This document shows, in pieces, positions 1 through 9,863 of a stretch of 64,000 bases of DNA (position 1 is its first letter; each line of letters begins with the position of its first letter). The position numbers and the translations under genes are program-made. Under the pieces are notes generated by a model that was not told where the DNA came from, did not search any database, and saw only the letters and a program-made list of their open reading frames with translations. Source of the DNA: Akebia trifoliata (lineage: Eukaryota; Streptophyta; Magnoliopsida; Ranunculales; Lardizabalaceae); NCBI GenBank assembly GCA_017979445.1, contig CM030705.1, positions 9,188,679 to 9,252,678 of the forward strand. Direction: 5' to 3'.

Positions 1-356
1 TATTCTGGAACAATTATAGCTCAATTGAAATTTGAAACTCCATGGTCTTTTTTCACCTACTTTCTCCTTTCCCACATTTATATAACCTACTAGTGCACAT
101 CTCTTTCTCATCTCCATTATCACACAAGGAGAATTGGGTACTTAAAAATATCACCTAACAAAGAACCTAGGTTTTAAAACTCGGTACTTGACTTAAGTTG
201 ACCTTTGAGGTACATCAAACTGAGTCTATTTGATGATTCGGGAGTCAATTAAGTGAGTTAATAAGATATATTAAGTATAAGGAATGCTAACATCCAAGAC
301 CTCATGGGGAGTTAACATTCTCCAATACAATTTTTTTTTCTTCAAATTTTATCTTT
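1..356. other. AT-rich intergenic, nothing recognised
   Basis: No coding potential, RNA gene or bounded repeat is seen. A short stretch near 170-240 resembles the 'ttttaaaactcgg' motif found in degenerate inverted repeats elsewhere in the window (about 7992-8198 and 15052-15290), but no partner arm is visible. Confidence 0.4.
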
Positions 357-358
357 TA

Positions 359-706
359 ATGAAAAAGATAAAGATATGTTGGTTTTTTACATAATAAATG
401 TTTATTTGCATTGAGTGCTAAAACATTTATTACCAATAACACATTTAAATCTAAATATTAAAGGATTTTGTTAATGTATGTCCTGAGAGCACACGTTAAA
501 GTGCAATAAATATACTTTGGAAATTGGAATCTGAGGGTATTTCCATAAAAGGAATTTTTTTGAAGGACATTAATTTTTTATGCAAATTTCAATTTCTAAA
601 GTGTATTTATTGAACTTTAACGTGCATGTTAACAAGATCCAATATTAAATGCCCTTAACATTTATTATGTAAAAAGACTAATATACCCTTATCTTTTTCA
701 TTGAGT
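359..706. mobile_element. Outer MITE interrupted by a younger MITE
   Basis: The left arm at about 359-411 (aaaaagataa...ttacataataaatg) is complementary to the right arm at about 655-706 (catttattatgtaaaaag...tatctttttc). The arms are separated by a second, complete element at 463-640. The arms are diverged, so the outer element is the older one. Its family is not recognised. Confidence 0.6.
463..640. mobile_element. Mutator-like MITE with 9-bp target duplication
   Basis: This 178-bp element starts GGATTTTGTTAA and ends with the complement TTAACAAGATCC. The arms continue inward (cacgttaaagtgcaataaata against tatttattgaactttaacgtg). It is flanked by the identical 9-mer aatattaaa at 454-462 and 641-649. 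A 9-bp duplication is typical of Mutator-like elements. A second copy lies at 48737-48875. Confidence 0.8.
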
Positions 707-744
707 TTTGAGTCAATTCCACGAATTCTAAAACATAAATAGAA

Positions 745-1995
745 GGAAAAATTACTTAAATGACCCTAGCGGAGGAATTTCTTTTTAAATAGTCCCTAAG
801 CTTTGGACTGTAGTCCATTTAGTAAATTTTTCTCTTCTCAATAGGCACTGGATCTCATCTCATGTTGTCATGTTTTTGAAATACCTGAACTATATTTTTC
901 TTATATTCTTCACATAATTTGGTTAACGGCGATTATCATCATTTCAACATTTTTTTTTATCGTGAATGATGAATGGAGAATGATATACTCCTAATTTTGA
1001 ACATTTAGATATTTTTTACGATTTATAAAAAAAAAAAAAAAAATTGAATAACAAAGTTGAAATTCTAAAAAACATTATGATTAAGTTGTAACTATATATG
1101 AACTGATAATAATAATAAAAAGTTGTAACCTATGATTGGACATACGTCCGCTTCACAACTATGATATATGCTTTAGGGTATTTCAAGAAGATTTACCCAG
1201 TATTCAAGTTGGAAAAACAAAACAAAACAAAAAACAAAAATGCAACACATTTACAGTGCGAGTTCACCTCTTTTTTTTAGTTCAACATTTTTATTGTTGA
1301 ACTCACTACTTAGCGTCGAGTTCATCAATTTATTGTTGAGTCCAACATTTTTATTGTTGAGCTTGAGTTTAAGGATAACTATTGATGAACTCAGCGTTTT
1401 TAACTCGTGTTCAATTACCGTTGAACTCCACAATAAAAATGTTAAACTGAATAATAAAGAGTGGTGAACTCGACACTAAGTGGTGAGTTCAACAATTGAA
1501 ATATTGAACTCAACAATATAAGTAGTGAACTCGACATTGTAAATATGATCCAGATTTTATTTTATTTTTAATTTTTTTTCGACTTTGATACTTGGTAAAT
1601 CCTCTCAAAATACCTAAATTGCATATATCATACTTTTGAAATAGACATTTAAATCTAAAATTTTAGAATTTTAATTTCTCTGTTTTTCATTTTTTTATAA
1701 ATATATTTTAATTTCTCAATGTATAATTTCTCTGTTCAAAAGTAAGATTATATCATTCATGATAAAAAATCGTTGAAAATGATCGTAATCATAATCACTA
1801 TTAGAAAACCTAATTATGTGAAGAAGATGAGAAAAAGGATTGTTTGGGTATTTAAAAAATATTTCAACCTGAGATGAGGTCGTATGACTATTAAGAAAAG
1901 GAAAGTTTACTAAATGGATTATTAAGAAATCGTCCAAAACTTAGGAATTATTTAAAAGTAGGTCCCTCGTGAGAGTCTTTTAATTAATTTTCCCC
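745..1995. mobile_element. 1.25-kb foldback element
   Basis: Nearly the whole element is one inverted repeat. The left end is ggaaaaattacttaaat and the right end reads the same in complement (ggggaaaattaattaaaag). Long arms at about 745-985 and 1725-1995 match at 'ctaagytttggac', 'ccatttagtaaa', 'ctcatctca' and 'cttcacataatt'. Inner arms pair around 1160-1210 and 1580-1630. The 8-mer aaatagaa flanks it at 737-744 and 1996-2003. The centre (1245-1545) is a cluster of direct and inverted copies of a 'gaactc(g/a)ac' motif. No transposase is present. A shorter relative lies at 49930-50550. An 8- to 9-bp duplication fits hAT or Mutator; I cannot decide between them. Confidence 0.75.
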
Positions 1996-2003
1996 AAATA
2001 GAA

Positions 2004-2621
2004 AAGAAGTTAAAAGAGCAATAAGCTTATAAGGGCCATAACTATTGCACAAGGCATGATGGAGTGGCATTTCGTGTGGTCTGCAATATGGTGGACGCAC
2101 AAGTTATGGGGCTCCCAATCATGACCTCTGGAAAGGTTACTCCTTCCGATTGGTTTATAAGAATCTAACATATCCTTTGATCACCACCAACGTACATCAC
2201 CAAAAGCAGCGGTTCCAGTTCAATGTAACAGACTTTATGCAACATGTATTGTTAAATGATAGTAAGTTGGAAATTGCATCGAATTAACTAGACAAAAGGG
2301 GGGAAATTTGGGTCCCACTAAGTGGTTGTAATGTAAGATAAATAAGGCTAAGTTGACTTAAAATGGCTGTTTGCATCTATCTAATATAATTAATGAGAAA
2401 AGGATGAGTATTGTGTTGTCTGTTGATAAAAACTTACATCAATTAATTTTTTTAAAATATCCTTGAATGACTCTATTAATGCATATATACTATTTTAAGG
2501 AAAATACTATCTTCACCACCAAGTTCAAACTCACCATCAACATGACCGTTGGGATTGTAGGGATTCCCAATAGAAATTTATCATCGGAAAAAGTGTTTTA
2601 ATCCCTAGAACAATGAACTAA
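2004..2621. other. Intergenic, nothing recognised
   Basis: AT-rich sequence with no ORF of note and no bounded repeat that I can define. Confidence 0.4.
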
Positions 2622-3300
2622 TTGTTGGGTTTGGTGATATAAAATCACCATTCTTTTGTTTCTTAAGATTAATGGGTTTTGTCCAAGGGTAATTTGGATA
2701 ATACAACTTTATTAATTTATAAGAAATAAAAGGGGATCTAAGATAGTAGTTATTGTCTATAAAAGAGATTTCTCTAAAAATGGGTTTTCTCTTTATTAGA
2801 GAGTATGAGAAAACATTGAGTCTATATGTATGTAATTTTCGTCTCTTGTAAAATCTAGATGCTCAAGGTTCTTGAAGAGGATCTTCACATAATTGTTGTG
2901 AGTTTGTGATTACGGAAGTGGGATTAATTTCTTATTTGGGTTCTTAATAGAGGTGGGTGTAGAGATTTTGTGAATTTTACCGGAGAGTTGAAGGTAAGTA
3001 TAAACCTCCATACTATTAATTTCTTCCTTTAGTAATGGATTTCTACTTGTCGATTTGCCCATAGATGTAGTCCCATTGTGAGTGAACTACATATATCTTG
3101 TGTTGTAATTGTATTGATTTCTTTACTCTTTTTGTTTTTCTTGTATTTGCTTTGCAACACATTTCTTGGGGTTTAATTGTTGGAATTGATTGTTTTAATG
3201 TTTGAAGAAATTAATTTCAATAATCGATTTCCCTGTGTGATTTGGGATCTAATCTCGAGGAAATCAATATTTTTTCTCAAATTCCAATGATCATGTTGAC
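2622..3300 (+). mobile_element. Possible solo LTR remnant
   Basis: The stretch opens with TGTTGGG, has a TATA-like 'tctataaaag' near 2755, T-rich segments, and closes near 'ttccaa...gttgaca'. This resembles a Copia-type LTR in composition and layout. No clear primer-binding site or target duplication is visible, so the call is tentative. Confidence 0.25.
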
Positions 3301-3311
3301 AGAGATCGCAG

Positions 3312-3979
3312 TAGGACTACAACTCGAGCAGCTTGGGATCAACCCAAGCCCAACCCAAACCCCGCCCAAGTTGTGTTGGTCGGGTTAATTCATTATGCAT
3401 TAATACTAAGTAAATTAGTAATGATAAGGGTTTATATTTTATATAAAGATAAGTAACATGGAAAAACAATAATAACAAAATCATTATTCATTTTATAAAA
3501 GTAATCAAACATTAGTTTTGATATATAAATAAACAAAAACATACATATTGAATAAATGCGAAAGAAACAAAGATATAAGAAATAATTTTAAATTAGAGTT
3601 GTGCAGGAGTTACCTTAAGATTGTACCTCATATCGCACATCCTAATGTGAAAGTGTATAAGAATCATATATGCTTTTTGACATGTATCTCGATTAAAAGC
3701 ATTTATGGTTGTTACACACTTTCACGACAGGATGTATGATATGAGGTACAATCTTGAGTTCACTTCAATATTATTCTTTAAATTATAACAATATTAAGTT
3801 TAGGTTCAAACAAATCGGGTTGCCCGACACCTATTCTCGAACCCAATACGATTGAGTTAGGCATTTTTTTTTTGTTACACAAATGTGAAATCGAACCCAA
3901 GCTAACTACACCCATACCTGACCTAAGGTCAAGTTCAACCCAACAAGTTTAGGTTTGGCCCACCCAAGTTGTAACCCTA
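3312..3979. mobile_element. hAT-like remnant with inserted MITE
   Basis: The ends TAGGACTACAACT and (complement) TAGGGTTACAACT resemble the TAGGG-type termini of the better preserved hAT elements in this window. The internal sequence is rich in 'aacccaa/ttgggtt' near both ends. The flanking 8-mers agree only partly. A separate MITE occupies 3598-3776. Confidence 0.4.
3598..3776. mobile_element. Palindromic MITE, 'tgtacctcatatcgca' family
   Basis: Arms 'attgtacctcatatcgcac...gtgaaagtgtataagaa' and 'ttacacactttcacgac...gatatgaggtacaat' form one hairpin with a 'gcatttatgg' loop. Relatives at 39081-39255 and 52223-52411 share the outer 'gttggagtgac / cttcagcattat' ends. Confidence 0.7.
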
Positions 3980-4086
3980 AGTCTCATATTAGAAAAAGCC
4001 CTGTTTTAATGAGGGACTTTTCTAACCTCAACCCACAGTTCAAGCTCTCCATTATCGTGACCGTTACGATTTGAGGAAAAATATAA

Positions 4087-5174
4087 GAGCCCGTGTGGTT
4101 ACAGGAGCCAGAAGTACGTAGAACATAAGTACTTTTTGAAGTACTGTCTGGAGTAGGTGGATAACAGTTGTGTGTTTGGATGTAAGTTCTGAAAAGTACT
4201 GTTAGAAGTACTTTTGATAGAGTTTTTTTTATAAGTTTTTTTTTTATAAGAACTTTTGATTGAGTTTTGTGGTTAGAAACTATTTTGGATTCTGTTAAAA
4301 TGATCAAAATACCCTTATAAGTATCAGTTATTATTTTTAACATTATAACTCAACAAATTATTCTTCAAAAGAAATAAAACTTATTGTTTTTATCCATAAA
4401 AACTAATATAAACACCCAACAATTATAAACAAATAGAAGATATTGTGAGCAAATATATACAACCACTAAAAATATGAAGAAGCTTTCACCACATCAATGG
4501 ATAATACATTTGTGTGTAATTGTTCACATCAATCTTGCAATAAGAAAATTTCAATCATGGTTGGAACGCTCATGGATAAATCATTGAGTGAGCAATTAGG
4601 GGAGGTAGTAATCCAAATTCAAATGATACACTAAAAGGCTAACACCACATCAATGGATAATAATAAAATATTATTTAATTGTATTTTTGATGATATGCTT
4701 GTAATTTTTAAAATTTATGAGGAGCATACTTGTCTCAAATATTACACCAAATAGCTACCACCACATCAATGGATAGTAATATAGTATTACTGCAGTTGCA
4801 TTTTTTAGGGTATGCTTTTAATTTTCAAAATTTATGAAGGGTATACATATCCCAAATGTTACACCAAAAGGCTACCACCATATCAATGGATAATAATATA
4901 ATATTATTCCAATTACCTTTTTGAGGGTAGGTTTGTAATTTTTAAAATTTATGAGGGGCATATTTGTCCCAATCCCATCATTTTGTCAATGTTTTGTGAC
5001 TCCGCGCAAGAGTAGTTTAGAGAAATAGCACCATCAGTACTCCGTGAAAAAGCACTAAAATGACTTCACAGTAAAGTAGTTCTTTCCAAGAGTTATTTAT
5101 CAAAACACCTTTAAAGTGCTTCTAACTCCCCGCAAAAGTCAGAAGTACTTAGAAGAGTCAATCCACACAGGCCC
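4087..5174. mobile_element. PIF/Harbinger-type element with TAA duplication
   Basis: Termini GAGCCCGTGTGGTTAC and (complement of the right end) GGGCCTGTGTGGATTG are flanked by TAA at 4084-4086 and 5175-5177. GGGCCTGT-like ends with a TWA duplication are the signature of PIF/Harbinger (Tourist-like) elements. Subterminal arms also match around 'agaagtact'. The 1088-bp element encodes no transposase. It contains three tandem copies of a roughly 117-bp unit at about 4632-4981. Confidence 0.75.
4632..4981 (+). repeat. Tandem repeat, about 117 bp x 3
   Basis: 'ccacatcaatggata' recurs at 4645, 4761 and (as ccatatcaatgg) 4878, each followed by 'aatttttaaaatttatga(g/a)g' and 'ttgtcccaa'-like sequence. 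A partial fourth copy of the leading motif occurs near 4488. The array lies inside the Harbinger-type element. Confidence 0.75.
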
Positions 5175-5384
5175 TAAATTTCCTAGAGACCAGTTCCAAT
5201 CTTCTAAGGTATAAATATATTTTATATTGCAAAATACTAAAGTTAATATTTTAACCATATTGATATATTTAATTAACTCGTCATATTAGTAAGTTGAGTC
5301 ATCGAGTTGACCCGACATCCCAGACGAGTCTGGTCGTAAAACGTTTGGGTTACGTTAGTAGCAAGGGTACTTCTCATGGTCAAC

Positions 5385-5394
5385 CTATATAGAG
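5385..5394 (+). promoter_or_regulatory. Probable TATA box of the HAT22-like gene
   Basis: 'ctatatagag' lies about 200 bp upstream of the ATG. It is followed by a CT-rich leader (about 5475-5520, runs of cttcttctt), the usual make-up of a plant 5' UTR. Transcription would start near 5420. Confidence 0.45.
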
Positions 5395-5598
5395 ATAGAC
5401 AGGTAAGGATTTTCATAATTCCCCACAAGAGATTATTTTCTTTACCCAATCACTCCTTTGGTTAATAATTATATCCTCCCATCCCTCAAGTCTTCCTTCT
5501 TCTTCTTCTTCATTTCTTTCAAAAAGACCTGATTCAAGAACTTGCTCTTCACCTTCATTTCTTATAGAAAACTTCTATGTTTCAAAGGGTTAAACAAA

Positions 5599-6692
5599 AT
5601 GAGTTTCAAAGATATTTGTGACACAGACCTTGTTCTTGGGTTAGGCTTTGAAGGGACCATTGAGAATCGACTAAATTCCAATAACCAATCACAGAAACCA
5701 TGCTTCAAATTTGATCATTTTATCCCACCTTCCTCGACGATACCAATAACAAATTTAGAGCTGTCGTTAACTTTAGGTCTTCCGGATGAGATGTATGAAG
5801 CAGCGAGAAATATTAAAATGAAAAAGATGTATGAGGAGAACATCGATTTACGCCGACAACCTTACCATGCAAGCTTCAAGAGGGAGAGGGACTTTATGTG
5901 TGAAGAGATGGAAGTAGAGAGAATATCTTCGAGGGTCAGTGATGAAGATGAAGATGGTAGTACAAGAAAGAAAGCTAGACTTACCAAGCAACAATCTGCC
6001 CTTTTAGAGGACAGTTTCAAAGAGCAGAGTACTCTCAATCCAGTACTACTTTCTCTCTCTATCTTTTGTTATTTTATGTTAAGTAGCTAAATACTACTAT
6101 TAATTGGGAGTATGATAATACAATAAATTAGGCTACATAATAATAAACTTAGTTGATCAATTTAAAGATTAGGATTATATATTTAATTTAGATATAGGTG
6201 ATAATCAATTTGGATTTGATTTATGATTATGATTGATTGGTTGGAAAGTTATTCAATAAACATTCATTGTATATTAGTTTAAAATTAATAAAAATTATAG
6301 TATAAGTATAATCATTTGGATTTAAGATATGGACCATCTCAATCATATTATCCTTCAAATTTGATGTTTTTGAACTAATTAAAGGACTATAATTTTTGTA
6401 ATGTTGGTGATGTTAATTGGATGATCAGAAACAGAAGGAAGTGTTAGCGAAGCAATTGGATCTTCGGCCTCGACAAGTAGAAGTGTGGTTTCAAAACCGG
6501 AGAGCGAGAACAAAGCTGAAGCAAACCGAAGTAGATTACGATATATTGAAGAAGTATTATAAGACTCTAAGTGAGGATAACATGAGGCTAAAGAAGGAAC
6601 TACAAGAGTTAAAAGTAGCACCGCCACTGCACATGCCGTTCCCTGCGACCACCCTCACCATGTGTCCGTCTTGCGTTGCTGGTGTTTGGTGA
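5599..6692 (+). CDS. HAT22: HD-Zip class II homeobox protein, HAT9/HAT22 clade, with frameshifted C-terminus
   Basis: Exons are 5599-6042 and 6429-6692, intron 6043-6428 (GT-AG); 235 residues as read. The start is the second in-frame ATG, because [16 protein letters not shown] aligns with the usual N-terminus of HAT22-type proteins. In order: that N-terminal motif; an EAR-type repressor motif LELSLTLGL (about residue 55); an acidic stretch; a homeodomain ([14 protein letters not shown] to [15 protein letters not shown], spanning the intron); a leucine zipper; then TMCPSC. HD-Zip II proteins are nuclear, DNA-binding, mostly repressive regulators in auxin and shade responses. Three oddities: the zipper has YY where relatives have CC; CPSCE lacks its E-R; and a +1 shift at the T run 6685-6687 gives an early TGA. 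Dropping one T would continue to a stop at 6772-6774 and give the family's usual tail ending KPQYYYPFTNTSATC. It may be a sequencing error, a truncated allele or an early pseudogene. Confidence 0.9.
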
Positions 6693-6774
6693 GAACTCAA
6701 AGAACCGCACATATTCAATTGTACTCAAACCTCAATATTATTATCCCTTCACCAACACATCTGCAACTTGTTAG
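6693..6774 (+). pseudogene. Out-of-frame remnant of the HAT22-like C-terminal tail
   Basis: Read one base out of phase with the annotated CDS, this stretch encodes a tail with the pattern S-I-x-x-K-P-x-x-x-x-P-F-T-N-x-S-A-x-C followed by TAG at 6772-6774. HAT22-type proteins end in the same pattern. It would be 3' UTR if the frameshift is real, and coding sequence if the extra T near 6687 is an error. Confidence 0.75.
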
Positions 6775-6931
6775 GACATATAGGCCACAACTTCAATATT
6801 TTTTGGTTTAGGCCTTGGGATGTTGACGATTTGATTCTTCAAAAATACTCTTAAAATGTATTTATTATTTTGTATTTTAGTATAAAAAGTAAAGATAATT
6901 TGGTAATTGTGTAATACATGCAGTTATAAAA

Positions 6932-7080
6932 TGAATCGTAATAAAGTGACGCTCTTTTTTGTACATTCTCTAACTTGATGGTTCACAGAATCATAAATCT
7001 TTGTCCTTGTGTATCTCGAAGCAAAGGATCTACAGTTCTGTGAAGGGAGCCTATAAAGAGTGTCAAATTATCATGACTCT
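6932..7080. mobile_element. MITE with CTCGGGATACA-type core
   Basis: Ends 'gaatcgtaataaagtgacgctc' and (complement) 'gagtcatgataatttgacactc' pair. Inner arms 'ttcacagaatcataaatcttt' and 'aaaggatctacagttctgtgaa' also pair. The loop carries a degenerate form of the core (gtgtatctcgaag). Related copies lie at 29686-29813, 31299-31470 and 52625-52795. Confidence 0.65.
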
Positions 7081-7181
7081 TATAAATATCATTACAAGAA
7101 GCATTTTTACAAAAATGCATTCAAATGATATATAATCTCAATGAAGCATTTGATGTTAGCATTATATCTAGTATAATTTTA

Positions 7182-7400
7182 ACCCCTAGAGGTTGGCCTA
7201 GTGGCAAGTCAGGCCTTGATATGCTCCTTCAGAAGGGTAGGTCAAGTGTTTGAAACCCCACGAAATAAAGAATTCCTTGGGATCACCTTCCAAGGCTCGG
7301 TTGATCCTCGACTCAACCAGTTGCACACATGACTTTTTGAGGGGCAGTGTGTGGTGTGATCATGGGATTTGTCTCATCCGAAGAGTGGGGATACCTACAA
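7182..7400 (+). mobile_element. tRNA-derived SINE (Au-like)
   Basis: An A-box-like ggttggcctagtgg (7191-7204) and a B-box-like agtgtttgaaacc (7245-7257) have the spacing of a pol III internal promoter. The 3' part, 'gggatttgtctcatccgaag', matches the better-bounded copy at 33863-34128 on the other strand. No clear target duplication was found for this copy. Confidence 0.7.
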
Positions 7401-7488
7401 TAAGCAAAATATATTATATTACTTTACAAAAGGATTTAAATTTTCATGGTACTTTAACTCTAGTAGATTTTATTAGATATAGAGAAAA

Positions 7489-7773
7489 TGTTGAGTTTAG
7501 TCCCACATCAGACACACACACTTATTGCCTTGTCTCTTTTTTTTCCTATAAGCACTTGGGTGTCTCCACTCATTGCCAATTGATTTGAGTTGGACCCCCA
7601 AATTTATCATGGTATCAAAGCACGCATGTCACCCAATTCATATTTTCACGTGCTTTGGCTCAATCCGGCCCACACGCAGAGGAGAGTGTTGAGTTGCCTT
7701 GTCTCTCTCCTCATAAGCTTCTTGCCTCTCCATTCATTGCCATTTGATTTTAACTTGAACCCCAAATTTATCA
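7489..7773 (+). mobile_element. TRIM: miniature LTR retrotransposon
   Basis: Two short LTRs start TGTTGAGT and end CCCAAATTTATCA: 7489-7609 and 7687-7773. The second lacks about 30 bp after its start. Directly after LTR 1 comes tggtatcaaagc (7610-7621), an initiator-Met tRNA primer-binding site. Directly before LTR 2 is the polypurine gcagaggagag. The 77-bp interior has no coding capacity, as expected for a TRIM. No perfect 5-bp target duplication was found. Confidence 0.8.
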
Positions 7774-7991
7774 AGTGAAAATGTCAAGTTAATTTCTTCT
7801 TTTGAGCTTTTAATTTTTGTTATTATATTAAGAGAAAACAGAGTGGGGTGAGGGGGGAAGAAAAGTCAAGAATGTCATGAGAATTGGGAAACGTAAAGAG
7901 CAAGAAAAGAAAAAGGATTCCAAACAAAATACCGTGGGGGATGGGACTCTCCTCATTAGCACGTTGGGTGATTTGGACATGTACCCAAAAT

Positions 7992-8198
7992 CATAGTTTA
8001 AAAACTCAGCTGAGTCGACTTGAAACCCTGTCGATTCAATTCTAATCAATCGGAGTTTGAGGAGTGATTCAGCCCTAAACTTGATAAAAACCAATTTGCA
8101 GAGTCAACTATGGAAATCGTTGACTCTTTCATTAATTATCTTGATCGAGTTAGCTTAAAAATGCACTAAGTCAGATTAAAAACTCAACTGAGTTTTGC
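7992..8198. repeat. Degenerate 'ttaaaaactcagctgagt' repeat
   Basis: 'tttaaaaactcagctgagtcg' near 7997 recurs as 'ttaaaaactcaactgagttt' near 8176. The motif itself is palindromic, so arms pair either way. It resembles the insert at 15052-15290. No target duplication was found. Confidence 0.4.
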
Positions 8199-8218
8199 TA
8201 CTATTTAATGGAGTGATT

Positions 8219-8793
8219 TACTGGAAGACGTATCTGTTGCAATTTTATCGCAAAAACTCCCTTACTTTGTCAAGTTTGCTACTGAATAAACAGTAGTTTA
8301 TGAATTAGACTAGTATGACTGCTTAACAATATTTCAAATCTTGCTAGAGGATCTTTGGGCCCACAAGGATTATCAAGTTGGCAATCCACAGCCTTCTAGA
8401 TTTCATTTTCAAAAGAAAAAAATTCCAAAAAAAAAAAAAAATGGTGTTGAAAAATGGATAGCAACAAACTACAAAATTTAAAAAGTGAAAATTAACTCTT
8501 TTTTTTTATTTTTTTTGAAATCTTAGAATTTTGTCCTTTACAACCTTATGGCATCATTGCATCAGATCATATTTTTTGACACCACAAATTATTGTCATTT
8601 GGATCCACTCCAAGGTATGTTAAGTAACAAATTGACAACATCAACTTGAATTTTACGATATGGATTCCCCTTATGATTTGGTGGATGACAAACTTAACAA
8701 ATTAAGTTTCCCTAGAGTTGTCGGAACTTCAAGGGAGTTTTTTATAATAAAAATGCAACCGTTTGATTTGCCCGATAAATCTCTTTATTTAAT
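8219..8793. mobile_element. Inverted-repeat element, copy A
   Basis: The left arm 'ggaagacgtatctgttgcaa...aaaaactccctt' pairs with the right arm '...ctagagttgtcgg...agggagttttttataataaaaatgcaa...cccgataaatc'. A second, related element at 43905-44542 has the same arms and interior ('cttggcaatcca', 'caaggtatgtt' against 'tcttggagtg'). No transposase; superfamily unknown. Confidence 0.6.
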
Positions 8794-9640
8794 AATATTT
8801 TGGGAAATATATTTATAATTATAATTATTTATTTTAACATTTAAATATTAATTAGGTTAATGTTTTAATAATCGGCTCATTCAAGCCACTTGGTGGACAT
8901 TTGAGTCGAATTTTGAGGTTTAAAACTACACAAGATTGAGATGCCCTTGACCTCGTTCTTCTACTAGAGACTAAAGAAAAATGATCTAATTACCCTAATT
9001 TTAAATTTTAAATAAAAGAATTCTTGATTTTATTCTCTCATATCCATCATTTTTTAATATCTAGAGTGAAAATTTATAACCTCTATATTCAAATCAAGAT
9101 TCCATCTTTTTAAACGTCAAGCACACGACATGATTTTTGAGATATTTGAAGACAGTGAATTTCTTTTGGAAAAGCAAAGTTGAAGTCAAGAGAAGGATGA
9201 GAAGAGGTCCAATAGGTTGAAAAAAACAAAAAAATTGACCCTAAAAGTTACAGAATTTGAAGATAACCAGTTTGGAAAGAAAATCAAGAAATTTTAATTT
9301 TGGGAGAGAAGATTATACGGACAGCATTTTAGGTCAAGAGGGTATGTCATGGTTTACGTAAAGGTATCTCAAATGTTTATTAGAATCCGGAGATGGTGAA
9401 CACGAACAAGTGTCGTTGGATGTTTGGAACCACCGATTAACAATTCATTTTTATAAAATTTATGATTAAAATATAATATATTTTCAAAACAAGCAAGGTA
9501 TTTATATTAACAGAGCAAAAATACAAAGATGAAAGAGACATGCTCACATGGATTTATATGAGACAAAATCTAGGAAGATCCATTAAAATACCAGTCAAAA
9601 ATCATTATAGTAGTCGAAGGCAATTCTCCCATATTATGTA
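8794..9640. other. Intergenic, nothing recognised
   Basis: AT-rich, with no ORF of coding character and no defined repeat boundaries. Confidence 0.4.
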
Positions 9641-9649
9641 TGTAGAGGA

Positions 9650-9785
9650 AAAATCTGTATGCCTCGGGATACACATTTTATGGAAAAGTGCAATCATGTA
9701 TCCCGAGGCATACATATTTATGGTTCCAAACTTGTCACATCAACGAGTCGATTGAGTATGCCACTTGGTTAGTTATATTATCACG
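9650..9785. mobile_element. MITE fragment with perfect CTCGGGATACA core hairpin
   Basis: 'tgcctcgggatacacatttta' and 'catgtatcccgaggcatacat' form a strong hairpin at about 9658-9712. The right flank 'ttgagtatgccacttggttag...tatcacgattc' resembles the end of the 38714-38930 element. The matching left terminus is not visible. Confidence 0.5.
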
Positions 9786-9863
9786 ATTCAAAATTTTATT
9801 TAAAAAATGTCAATTAATTCGATTTGCTTTTATTTCTCGATTGATCATTGATATAATTTATTT

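Noticed and set aside
3984..4343. 119-codon minus-strand ORF
   Set aside because: It straddles the boundary of the PIF/Harbinger element at 4087 and has no domain.
5542..5598. Upstream in-frame ATG for the HAT22-like protein
   Set aside because: The 19 extra residues ([12 protein letters not shown]...) are not of the family. The ATG at 5599 gives the conserved N-terminus.
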